64,000 nucleotides of DNA, taken from the NCBI RefSeq assembly GCF_003573695.1, contig NC_039363.1, forward strand, positions 126,773,302-126,837,301, in the 5' to 3' direction. The translations under genes were made by a program, and so were the position numbers. The stretch comes from Papaver somniferum. Taxonomy: Eukaryota > Streptophyta > Magnoliopsida > Ranunculales > Papaveraceae. The stretch's first letter is position 1; each line of letters starts with the position of its first letter. This document shows positions 54,714 to 64,000 of the stretch, piece after piece. Below the pieces are notes generated by a model. The model did no database searches, was not told the DNA's origin, and worked only from the letters and a program-made list of their open reading frames with translations.

Positions 54714-55706
54714 TTAACAACTAGGATTTAATATCCGTTGGATACTGCATTGATTATCAGCTGGGAGAATAGCATCAGCGCCATAGATGAGAGAATATGG
54801 CGAAGTCCCAATTGAGCTTCTTGGAGCGGTATGGTAGGCCCACAAATCCATGGGTAATTTTTCATGACACGTTCGTGGATTTTCATGAACTGTTCGACTA
54901 AGAATCCGGATCAAGTTTTTGTTGGTGTTCTCCGCTTGTCCGTTTCCTTGGGGATAGTACGGTGTGGAGAAAATATGTTTGATTCCGTATTCCTCGAGTA
55001 AGTTTGTAACATGTTTGTTGGCAAAAGGAGTTCCATTATCCATGATGATATGTTTAGGAACACCGAATCTGCATATGATGTATTCCTTGATGAAAGCTGC
55101 AATTGTGACTCCAGTGGTGCTTGGAAGAGGAATACCCTCGACCCATTTAGTGAAGTACTATGTTGCTGTGATAATGTATTCATGTTGCTTCGAAGATGCT
55201 GGATTGATTTTTCCAATGATATCCAGTCCCCAGCTATAGAAGGGCCATGGACTGCTGACAGAATGTAGTGGAAGACAAGGAGTGTGAATGAGATTACCAT
55301 GAACTTGGAATTGATGACATCTCCGAACGTAAGCAGCTACGTCATCTTCCATGGTTGGCCAGTAATATTTCTCATGGATTTGGAGAAATAATTTCTTCTT
55401 CCCTTGGTGTTCCCCTTCGTGCATTTCTTTCAAGATTGTAGGAATTTCATGCTCAGCTAAGCATCTCAGGAGGTTTCCACCAAAGATTTTGCGATATAAA
55501 ATCCCTTCCAAGTAGACAAAACGTTTAGCTCTTTGAATGAGTTTGATCGCTCCTTTCTTCTCCGACGGTAGATCATTGTCACGAAGATATATTATGTAAG
55601 GTTCTCTCCAGTCCCCAGTATGGTGGATTGTTAGAACTTCAAAGTAATTAGGTGGTGTCCGACAACTGGGAAATGACCCTTGCAGCATTCTTGACTGAAC
55701 CTCCAT
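54714..55706 (-). pseudogene. Tat integrase
   Basis: Two overlapping minus-strand frames (55706-55158, 55043-54714) joined by a frameshift near 55160. Zinc-binding N-terminus: HEIPTILKEMHEGEHQGKKK, YYWPTMEDDVAAYVRRCHQF. Core: WPFYSWGLDIIGKINP (first Asp), IIMDNGTPFANKHVTNLLEE (second Asp), STPYYPQGNGQAENTNKNLI (Glu). Then LPMDLWAYHTAPRSSIGTSP and YSLIYGADAILP. The C-terminal end after 54714 is lost. It would insert the cDNA into the genome. About 330 bp between this and the RNase H block (55707-56038) is a linker with broken frames. Confidence 0.9.
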
Positions 55707-56038
55707 GGAGGGCCAGTAGTACCCGAGCCTTTGTAGTCGTGTGACTACTAGGGTTTGTCCGCATATCTCCTCATGTATGCTTTTGAGTTGCTCACATGCT
55801 TACTCATCTCCAAGGCATCGTGACAGGGATCCATCAGGATTGCGATAATATAATGCTCTTTGTAGCAGAAAAAAGTTCTTCAACTCCTTGAGACTGATTT
55901 TCCCTTCCTAAGAGAACTGCTCAATTCATGAATGATGGGTGCCCGCCAGTCGCTTGATTGAGCATCTTCAACTTGAGTAATCCAGGTGGATGAGACATAA
56001 CGTCTTTGCACAGTGATGGATTTATCTGACCCTTAAAA

Positions 56039-57058
56039 CTACAGCTTGGATGCAAGGGTTGCTAGGCAATCAGCGTGTCTGTTGTTGGTGCGGCCAGTGT
56101 GCACAATTGTTGCATCAGAGAAATGAGCTAATAGTTTTTGTGCTTTAGCTCTGAATGGAGAAAGTGTTACTTCTTTCAGAGAGTACACGTCGTTCATTTG
56201 ATTAACCAGCAACTTTGAGTCTCCTCTTATCTCCAGATGCTTCGCTCCTGCTTGCTCGGCCAAAGATAATCCCAGGAGGAAAGCTTCATATTCTGCCGAA
56301 TTGTTGGTGCAGTGGAAATCCAGCTTGAATGAATGTGAGAATACTTCACCGGATGGAGATACTAGTACATTTCCCGCACCGCCAGTATCATTTCTTGGGG
56401 TAGCGTATCCATCAAAGTACAATAGCCATGTTTCTTCATAAATGATTGAGATTTCTGGAAATTCACCAGGCACTTCTTCATGTAACATCGTGATGTCTTC
56501 CCCACGGAAAGCAGCAAGTAAATCTGCAACTTCTTGTCCCTTTATTTCTTTATGTGGGACACATGCTATGTCAAACTTTGACATCCGAAGTAGCCACTTT
56601 GCTGGTCTTCCAATTAGTGCAGGTTTCGACAGTAAAATTTTTATAGAATCAGTTGTGGCCACCAGCACGACTCTGTTTGACAAAAGATAATGCCTGAATC
56701 TCTGAATTGCATGAACCAATGCTGGGCACGCTCTTTCAATATTCGGGTATCGGAGTTGACCATCCCTCATTGTGCGACTGAAATAATAGATTGGACGTTC
56801 GATGCCTTCTTCATCTTCTTGAGCGAGGAATGCTACAATAGCAACGTCACTGGATGTTGTGTAAAGTATTAGTGGTCGGCCTTGCACCAGATATTTGATG
56901 ACAGCAGGTGATAGTAATATCTGTTGTATTCTCTGAAGCGCTTCTTGTTGAACAGTTGTCCATGTAAAACTTTCCCCTTTCTTCAGCAGAGGAGTGAATG
57001 AAGCAATGAGTTGAGCCAGTCCGGGAATGAAACGCCGAATATAATTTACCTTGCCCAT
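56039..57058 (-). pseudogene. Tat RT C-terminus, RNase H and extra RNase H
   Basis: 339-codon minus-strand frame. RT thumb/connection: GKVNYIRRFIPGLAQLIASF. First RNase H: PLILYTTSSDVAIVAFLAQE, IYYFSRTMRDGQLRYPNIER, where some catalytic positions are changed (TTSSD instead of an acidic start). Connection: KPALIGRPAKWLLRMSKFDI. Second RNase H: WLLYFDGYATPRNDTGGAGN, NNSAEYEAFLLGLSLAEQAG, HLEIRGDSKLLVNQMN, RTNNRHADCLATLAS, with Asp, Glu, Asp and His/Asp visible. The extra RNase H upstream of integrase identifies the Tat lineage. Confidence 0.92.
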
Positions 57059-57070
57059 GAAACTCTGGAG

Positions 57071-57993
57071 CTATTTCACGGTCCGTGGAGGAGGCATGGT
57101 AGTAATAGCTTTCGTCTTGTCTGGATCGACTTTAATTCCTTCTGCAGTAACCAGAAATTCAAGGAAATTTTCAGAAGAGACACCAAAAGCGCACTTCAGA
57201 GGATTCATCTTTGGTTTGTATTCCTTGCATCTTTCAAATACCTGCCTCAGAATATCCAGGTGGGATGCTCGAGTCTTCGATTTCACGACCACATCATCGA
57301 CGTAGTATTCTACTTTCTTGTGCATCATGTCGTGGAATATTGCAGTCATGGCTCGCTGATAAGTGACTCCCGCGTTCTTCAGACCGAAGGGCATCACCGT
57401 GTAATAAAAGTTTCCAATGGGAGTTCGAAATGCGGTCTTGGTAGCATCATGCTCGTACATTTTGATCTGGTTTTATCCACTATAACCATCCATGAACGAG
57501 AACATATCTTGATCACTGGTTGCATCAACAAGCATATCGATATTTGGCAATGGAAAATCACACTTCGGGAAACATTTATTCAGGTTCCTGAAATCCATAC
57601 AACATCGGATCTGGCCATTTTTCTTCTTTTCCGGCACAATATTCGCCAACTACGTCGGATGTTGAATAGGTTTGATGAATCCTGCTGTTAGTAATTTCTG
57701 GATCTCCACCTTGATTGTTCCTCAACCTCGTGTTTGAACTGCCTGGGCGGTTGCTTGACAGGCTTGGATCCGGGAGTGATGTGGAGATGATGGGTGGCCA
57801 GTTTTTCATCTAGGCCGGGAATATCTTCGTATATCCAGGCGAAGATATCTTGATACTCTTTCAACATACCTACCAACCCTTCCCGTTCCTTAGATGAGAG
57901 AGCAGAACTGATTAAAATCGTCCTTAGGTTCTCGTCTGTTCCGATGTTGATAGTCTCAAGATCATCAGTTGTGGAATCTGTGTCGTCTTGCAT
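57071..57993 (-). pseudogene. Tat reverse transcriptase
   Basis: Minus-strand frames: 57993-57688 contains the protease-RT linker (INIGTDENLRTILISSALSS, LKEYQDIFAWIYEDIPGLDE, HHLHITPGSKPVKQPPRQFK). 57690-57465 is scrambled by frameshifts, so the RT fingers are poorly readable. 57460-57071 contains KTAFRTPIGNFYYTVMPFGL, KNAGVTYQRAMTAIFHDMMH, VEYYVDDVVVKS (catalytic YVDD) and LKCAFGVSSENFLEFLVTAE. The palm is intact but the N-terminal part is broken, so no active enzyme is expected. Confidence 0.9.
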
Positions 57994-58092
57994 CTGTCGT
58001 GGTGCATCTCGAATTTCTTCGTCGGGAGATTGCTCACTCTGGCATGATTCTTCAGGGTGGGGAGACTTTTCATCGACCTCCCCTGTTAATTG

Positions 58093-59333
58093 CTAATATT
58101 TTTGAAGAAGATAAATGACTCTCCCTTCCGCATCATAGTCAATAATAAAATTGGATTTGTTATGAGTTGCACCTTTACCCTGACGACGTTTGAGCAGTGT
58201 AGTAGACGGTTTGATGGATTTAGCATCTGTTGATGGTGGTTTATCAGTTTTCTCCATAGATTTGCAGATCGAGAGTGGAGTACCGTGGATCTTGTTTGGA
58301 GGCTCAGGGATGCTTTTTGGAGATTCCAGGAACTCAGCATCATAAACCGGAGCATAAGGAGACACTGAAGCTGCAATGTGGACAATTTTTTTGTTGAGCA
58401 AAGCTTTCATACATTGATGGTATGTCGAGGGAAAAACTTTATTATCATGAATCCATGGTTTTCCGAGTATCATGTGATAATCAGGGTCCTTCTAAATCAC
58501 GTGAAACTTGACAGTGGATTGAATCGGTCCCACTTTCAGATCCACATAGACGTACCCGTATGTGTGACTTTGGCTTCCTTCAAAACCCGTCATTAATATG
58601 GGGTGATGAACAATCTTTATTTGTGGAAATTTGGCCTCCTTGAGAGTCTTCATGGTGATGATATTTGTAGAAGCTCTCGTATCAATGAGAACCCTCCTGA
58701 ATTCGGAATTCTTGATAGAAGCAGTCACAAACAGAGCTACGTTATGTCCTTCTTCCGCCATTTGGTCTTCCTCAGTGAAAATGATGTTGTTGATCGAATG
58801 TTCAGATGCCATGGACACTTGTTCAACTACTAGAGATGATGGAACTATTCGCTCATCAGACGATATTTGGTTGAGTGCAGCGAACGTGTTCGTACGTTGA
58901 TCTTTAGAGAAATAAAGGATTTCACATAGACTCTCAATTAAATGTGTGACTTCCTGATCCACCGGCTTTTCATGAATCATGAAACTGTTAATTTGAGAAG
59001 CATCAGGAGTAGGGTTTGGACGTTCCACCATTTCTGCTCCCAAAAGCCTTGTCAATTCCACCATACATGTGAACATGTCGTCGATAGCTTCCTTCAATCG
59101 ATCGACGTTCCTGGCTAAAACTCCTTGCCTCCGTGCCAATTCTGCGAATGATGGGATCTCTCCATCGAATGCATCAATAGAGAGAAATGGAGTAGTAAAG
59201 TAAGAATGATGAACGTTACCAGAGTCGTTCGAACGAGAATGAGGAGTGTTGTCATTTGAAACACTCTGGTGAGAATCTGGAGTTTCTGAAGTAGACCTAA
59301 GACCGAACAGTTTATGAAAATGTGAGATTGCAA
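58093..59333 (-). pseudogene. Tat gag remnant and protease
   Basis: After the PBS, the minus strand gives a short gag N-terminus (DGEIPSFAELARRQGVLARN, VDRLKEAIDDMF, ~59150-59050). This leads within about 100 codons straight into the protease region: NVALFVTASIKNSEFRRVLI, DTRASTNIITMKTLKEAKFP (canonical DTGAS, here DTRAS), then after a stop and frame change ILGKPWIHDNKVFPSTYHQC (58473 downwards). No capsid domain and no zinc knuckle are seen. Gag is therefore mostly deleted and the protease active-site Gly is Arg. The element could not have made its own particles. Confidence 0.85.
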
Positions 59334-59345
59334 CCGAGAGACTAA

Positions 59346-59364
59346 TCTCCCACTGCGATCGCCA
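59346..59364 (-). other. Primer-binding site of the Tat element (probable)
   Basis: TGGCGATCGCAGTGGGAGA on the minus strand, three bases inside the 5' LTR end. It resembles the TGGCGACTCCACTGGGGA type (tRNA-Arg) used by Ogre/Tat elements, with several mismatches. Confidence 0.55.
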
Positions 59365-61219
59365 ATCTGTATATGGGGAAAAACGGTTCGCTGGTTTTTC
59401 AGGAAATTGAAGAGACGAGCGTGTTGTCGAGACTCCTCAACCGAGCAAACTGTTCAACCTCACACAGATGCACTGCAAAGGGAGTGCTTAGATTTGAGAG
59501 ATCAATCTGTAGGACTCCGGCCTAAACCAAGTCAATGGCCTTTCCAGAATCAATTTGGTCGAAAAGAGGGAGATGGGTTGATCTATAGGAGAGAAGCTGA
59601 GATTTGTGTGGGATCAATGATGATCAAGGATTGTGGATGTGTTGAAGGTTTCTGCAATAATTATGAACTGATGAGTTCGAATAAGTTCTGGTAGATTGAT
59701 GAATTCTTGAGAGTAATTGCTCGAGAAATTCTGTAAAGAAGAATGTTCGTTGTCTTTAATCATGGATTCAGAGACTTATTTGTATTGTTAGAATAGCAAA
59801 CATTTTGATCCCCAGTAAGTGTGACGGTTTCTTGAGTGAAAGAGTGGGAAAGTGGGAAGTCGTGGTGAAACCAGTTCCAGGTCGTGCAGAGACTTGGTTA
59901 ACCTTCCACCCACTACTTGACTAACTCCTTCAACCGTTTGCACGGCTTACTCACATTTCTCGTCGTGGATGTATCCACGTGCCGTAGGCCGCCAGACCAA
60001 AACCCTAAGTGATATCCCCCAATGTGACGTGATTGATGTCTCATGAATTGTTGAGTCTGCATGACAGACATGTACTATTAGACAATGAGTCTAAGTTTTG
60101 TTGAATTGAGAATGAGTGACGAATGCTCAGTGATTCATGGATCGAACGTACGTGTTCTTATGTTGATATTGCTCGTCTGAGCAAATATTATTAAATTCGA
60201 TTAACTGAGCAAGTATTGCTCAATTCAACGAATTACTGAATATTGATAATTGGGTCAATATATGAGCAACTGAGCAAGTATTGCTCAATTCGACGAGTTG
60301 TTTATTGGTGTCGTGACCCAATAGAATATTAATTAAAAAATTGATAGACTACCAAATATTACATAATTAATCCAGATGTTGATTGCTGGATCAACATAAA
60401 TTTTATTAGTGCTTGAACTGGCTCAGAATGATGATTTCGTGGAGCGTTTGTTCGAAACCCTAATGTTTGATCAATTGTCCGCCAATTGATGAATTTTTGA
60501 AAGTAAGTCATGAGCGAGGGAGGGGCCAGCCATATGTAATGAGAGAGTCCACGTGGCCCCCAAGTTCTCGAGTGAGCGTGCACCAGGTCGGCTGGTTGGT
60601 GAAAGAATGATGATTAAATACCAGTTTCATCATTTATTGAAATAGTGCTCGATTGAGCATCGGGTGTTAAAACCTAATTATGGAAGAGTGAGGGACCGAC
60701 CAAGAGGGAATGAGACCGGCCCTTGGTGGTCATGGGACCAGCTGATGGTCGTTTGAGCAATCTCCAAGTTGGTTGAAAAGAGTTTGGACCCAATATGAGC
60801 AATTGAGCAAATTAGGTCAAAATTGTGAAAACATGTGGGACCGGCTCTTTGCAAGCCCTAGGTCCGGCCTTGGTCGGTCAAGGAGGCATGCCTGTTTCAC
60901 CATGATGTCTGTGTCTCAGTCCTGAGAGTTTTGATATTTTCTGATGTGCGTTTGAGCAATATTGTGGATTTTCAGAAGAGTTTGATCTTGACTGAAATCC
61001 TTGATTTTTTGCTCGAATGAGCAAGTATGCTCGTTTGATCAATATTTCGTGAATATTAAAATAATAATATTTTAATATATTTTCATGAGCAGCCTAGTCG
61101 GTCGTGTGACCATGTTGACTTTTGGCTTTTTCATGGTTTGAGCAATATTTGAGAAAATTTGAAGAAATCATGATTTTTGCTCAAACAGTGAAGTTCTCAT
61201 GAGATGAGGGAAATAGTAT

Positions 61220-61700
61220 TTATAAAAGAATAGGGATTGTAAGGTGTGGGACCAACCACGGCTAGCATGGCCGGCCGACCAAGTTTCCCAGTCCCACGAC
61301 ACCTTTCCCTATTTTATAATATTATTTCTCATGAAACCGTGAAACTATGGAGAAACCATGAGTTTTGATGAAACAGAGGAGTTTCATGAGATTAGGAAAA
61401 TTATAATTATGAAAGACAAGGGATTGCAAGGTGTGGGACCGGCCATGGCTAGGGCGTGGCCGGCCGACTAGGTTGCCCGGTACCGTGACACCTTTCCCTA
61501 TTTTATATTAGTATTTCTAATGAAACCATGAAAATATGGAGAAATCGTGAGTTTTGCTCAAACAAGGAAAGTTGCTAGAATGAAGGAGTTTTCATGAGTT
61601 CATGAAAAATAACAAAATTAGGAAAAACAATTGAAGAGGCATGGGAACGGCCACGGCTATGGCACGGCCGGCCAGCCGGTTGTCCAGGCCCATGAGCGCC
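61220..61700. repeat. ~190-bp tandem repeat in the 5' LTR
   Basis: Two and a half units each containing GGTGTGGGACCGGCCATGGC, TGGCCGGCCGAC, CACCTTTCCCTATTTTATA and ATGAAACCATGAAAATATGG. The other LTR retains only one partial unit near 45215-45245. Confidence 0.8.
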
Positions 61701-61944
61701 TCTATGTTATTATTTTTATATTATTATTTTCTCTCTCCTGTGTAGGATTCCTCATTTGTCCATATTTTCGAATGCTCGTTCGTGCATTCGGATGCTCGGT
61801 CGTGCATCATTGTCGAGTACACTTGCACCATTTTCTTGGGGCTTACTCAGTGATAGTCCAGATGCCCGGTTGTTTAGTATTTATTACCAATTTATGAAAT
61901 TCAGTGGATAATGATTCATGAAACTGAGTCATGAAGATGAGTAG

Positions 61945-62225
61945 TTATTTATTATCAATCCATAGAATTAGCGATGGATTCGACCATCGATTCGGAATAA
62001 TAAAATGAGTATTACCATTCCATGGGATCGTGGATTCGGCGATAGAATCAGAGTAATGGTTGTTTATTACCATTTTATGATATCATCCATGGATTCGATC
62101 ATGAAATCGGAGTAATCTATTACCGTTTCATGAGATCAGTCGTGGATTCGATCATGAAATCGGAGTAATAATTTATTTATCACCATTTCATGAGATCAGC
62201 CGTGGATTCGATCATGAAATCGGAA
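61945..62225. repeat. ~50-bp minisatellite in the 5' LTR
   Basis: About five copies of the ATTACCATTTCATGAGATCA / GTGGATTCGATCATGAAATC unit, as in 45480-45745. Confidence 0.8.
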
Positions 62226-62705
62226 TGATGAGATAAAATAGATTATCTTCTAGGAATTCAGTGGTGAATGTCATGGTAGAATTAGTCTATTGCAGAAGGG
62301 ATATTAGCCAGTTAAAGCGTCATACCCATTCTGTAAGGTGCATAGTCAGGAAACAACGAGTGTTTCCGAACTCCTTGAAGGCATTTTTTGCCCTCTCAAC
62401 AATTATGTACGGAGGACCGCCTGGGTCTATACACGGTCTCTCTACATAGTCATGGAACAATGAGTGTCACCAACGTCCTGAAGGCGTTAAGTTCTCAATC
62501 TGAGAAGAACCGCCCAATTACGTTATTCTACATAGAGGTCATGATGAAATGCGAGGCATCGAACGCTCAGCTAGTGGAGGCCTTTCGAAAAACATGTTCA
62601 TCATGGCTCGTAAAATACGAATCGTCACATGCCTGAAAGCGTTTCAGAGATATGCAGTTTCATGATTTTACGATTTTGACCTTTGTTGAAAATCCACCAT
62701 CAACA

Positions 62706-64000
62706 GTAAGCTTTCGCTTCGACCAAGTTCATCTTATATTCTTGACGCAATTCAAAAGATGATCATGTGAAAATTGTCGAGTAACATCTAACATGGTATA
62801 TTTCATATGTGTGTAACAAGTTAAGTTCGATCTAACGGTTGAAAGATACTATCTTGGTTGAATCAGGTTTTTCATCTAATGGTGAATATTGAATACTTTG
62901 TTACCAAGAACTTGGATTGCGAACCATGAGTTGAAAAATATATAAAGGATAACTCTAGCAACTGGGAAACCTAATCTCCACACCTCCTGTGTGTTACTAG
63001 TTGCATAACTAGAGTCGATTCTCATTTAACCTTAGGTTAACGACTTGAAGACTTCATTGGGATTGTGAAGCCATACCCAGCTATTATCTTTGTAGTTGTG
63101 TGATCTGATCTTGTTATTTCTATCGTATTGAGTACAATTGAAATAATTGGCTCGGGATTTTATATCTTTGATAGGCAAGATAGAAAAGTAATAACAAACA
63201 AACTTCGTCTCATCTTTTGTGAGTCCACAATAACTTGTTTCGCTAGTTGATTAAGTTTATTCTGAGGTGATTGCTTATACTAGGCTGTTATTTGGGAATA
63301 TAAGTCCTGTTAATCAATTGGTTCCTGTTCACCATGATTTATCAAAAGACAGAAAAAAAAAACTCTTGGGTATTTCTGTGGGAGACAGATTTATTCAATC
63401 CTATAGACATTTCTATGTGAGACAGATTTTTCTATCAAGTCTTTGACTTTGGGTCGTAGCAACTCTTAGTTGTGGGTGAAATTAGCTAAGGGAATCAAGT
63501 GCGTAGTATCCTGCTGGGATCATAGACGTAAGGAGCGGAACTGTACCTTGAATGAGTGTGAGATTGATTAGGGTTCAACTACAGTCCAGTCCAAAATTAA
63601 TTGGTAGTAGGCTAGTGTCTGTAGCAGCTTAATACAGGGTGGTGTTCAATCTGGAGTAGGTACCATGGTTTTTCTGCATTTGCGGTTTCCTCGTTAAAAA
63701 AATTCTGGTGTCTTTGTTATTTCTTTTCTGCATTATATTTTGTTATATAATTGAAATATCACATGTTGTGCAGTAAGATCAATCAATTAGAATATCCAAC
63801 CTTTGATTGACACTTGAACATTGATTGACACTTGAACATTGATCTTTGGTACCGTTCAAGTAACTCCTCTTATATTCAATCAGGCTCGCAGATTTCTATT
63901 TGCTGATTGCGGATTGAATTAAGAGTTAGAGATATTATACTATTTGATATACTTTAATCTAGATTGAGTATAAGTGTCTAGTTGATTCTCTAGAAAGTGT
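62706..64000 (+). repeat. LTR-D of the TGTTAG family, second piece
   Basis: Continuation of the LTR begun at 42950, after the duplicated GTAAG. It matches 30490-30590 and then jumps, at about 62797, to the equivalent of 31315-32543. About 725 bp including the whole palindromic cluster are missing. TATA-like TATATAAAG is at about 62939-62947. The window ends ~70 bp before the expected LTR end and PBS. Confidence 0.87.

Larger units (their letters stand above)
43330..62705 (-). mobile_element. Tat-lineage Ty3/gypsy element, 19.4 kb with insertion
   Basis: Flanked by the 5-bp duplication GTAAG (43325-43329 and 62706-62710). Minus-strand order: 5' LTR 59368-62705, PBS-like TGGCGATCGCAGTGGGAGA (rc of 59346-59364), gag remnant, protease, RT, RNase H, extra plant-type RNase H, integrase, antisense ORFs, polypurine tract AGCAGGGGAATTAA (rc of 46340-46353), 3' LTR 43330-46339. 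RNase H followed by a second, archaeal-like RNase H before integrase is the mark of the Tat (Ogre/Retand/Grande) branch. Pol is broken. Most of gag is missing. A chromovirus is inserted at 46745-51908. Confidence 0.9.
59368..62705 (-). repeat. 5' LTR of the Tat element (3.3 kb)
   Basis: Plus-strand ends TGTATATGGGG and CCACCATCAACA; homologous to 43330-46339 throughout. It contains an extra ~330 bp of repeats (61220-61700), the GAGCAA/TTGCTC-rich region (about 60130-61170) and the minisatellite at 61945-62225. The 95- and 88-codon ORFs inside (59407, 61631) are not conserved as proteins. Confidence 0.92.

Noticed and set aside
1..64000. tRNA, rRNA or endogenous pararetrovirus sequences
   Set aside because: No cloverleaf-like tRNA gene, rRNA stretch or caulimovirid movement/coat-protein motif was recognised; the tRNA-like 12-mers found are retroelement primer-binding sites.

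Overview
This is a repeat-dominated stretch of a flowering-plant nuclear genome. Evidence: Ty1/copia, Ty3/gypsy (chromovirus and Tat lineages), LINE, MITE and TRIM elements of plant type; decayed plant genes that still carry exon-intron borders (HOS15-like WD40, N-acetylglutamate synthase, SKP1-like); and PBS sites matching plant initiator tRNA-Met. A eudicot is likely; the species cannot be fixed from the sequence. No gene here looks like an intact, functional host gene.

Left part (1-22.3 kb). A Ty1/copia pol runs in from the left edge and is broken by one frameshift (1-2543), followed by its 3' LTR. Next is a graveyard of gene fragments, all on the minus strand: HOS15-like WD40 (2.9-3.8 kb), N-acetylglutamate synthase (5.2-7.3 kb) and an RNase H-like protein (7.8-9.0 kb). 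An old copia integrase fragment lies between the first two. DNA-transposon derivatives follow: a 1.1-kb TIR element, a small MITE, a Mutator-type MITE with a 9-bp target duplication, and two inverted copies of a ~500-bp hAT-type MITE. Three SKP1-like pseudogenes sit at 15.6-19.1 kb. One is split by a miniature LTR element with a 5-bp target duplication. Part of another was recently duplicated together with an inverted 235-bp segment. A dead L1-type LINE ends at 22291 where an LTR begins.

Middle part (22.3-43.3 kb). This is a stack of one LTR family with ~2.5-kb LTRs (TGTTAG...TTTTCA, initiator-Met PBS, clusters of the palindrome-like motif GTATGCGTACCCGTACGCAT). Three minus-strand LTRs (A, B, C) surround two internal regions. 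A complete plus-strand copy (30112-38521) is nested in the second internal region. These elements carry a gag-like coiled-coil/zinc-knuckle ORF and a second small conserved ORF but no visible pol, so they look non-autonomous. A gene resembling the 'putative plant transposon protein' domain is split between 26.4-26.8 kb and 42.4-42.8 kb by this insertion. A fourth LTR (D, plus strand) begins at 42950 and runs off the right edge.

Right part (43.3-62.7 kb). A Tat-lineage Ty3/gypsy element (minus strand, 43330-62705, TSD GTAAG) interrupts LTR-D. It has 3.0- and 3.3-kb LTRs, protease, RT, RNase H, an extra plant-type RNase H and integrase, but almost no gag. Downstream of pol, on the opposite strand, it carries what looks like its own antisense gene: TATA box, 5' exon, 867-bp intron and an ORF for an acidic Ser/Asp-rich protein of 189 residues. 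A second antisense ORF follows. A complete 5.2-kb chromovirus (46745-51908, TSD AAATA) is inserted in the 5' untranslated part of that antisense gene.

Inferred order of events: LINE, then the TGTTAG-family elements, then nested copies, then the Tat element into LTR-D, then the chromovirus into the Tat element. All calls are by eye from translations and repeats; no database search was run.
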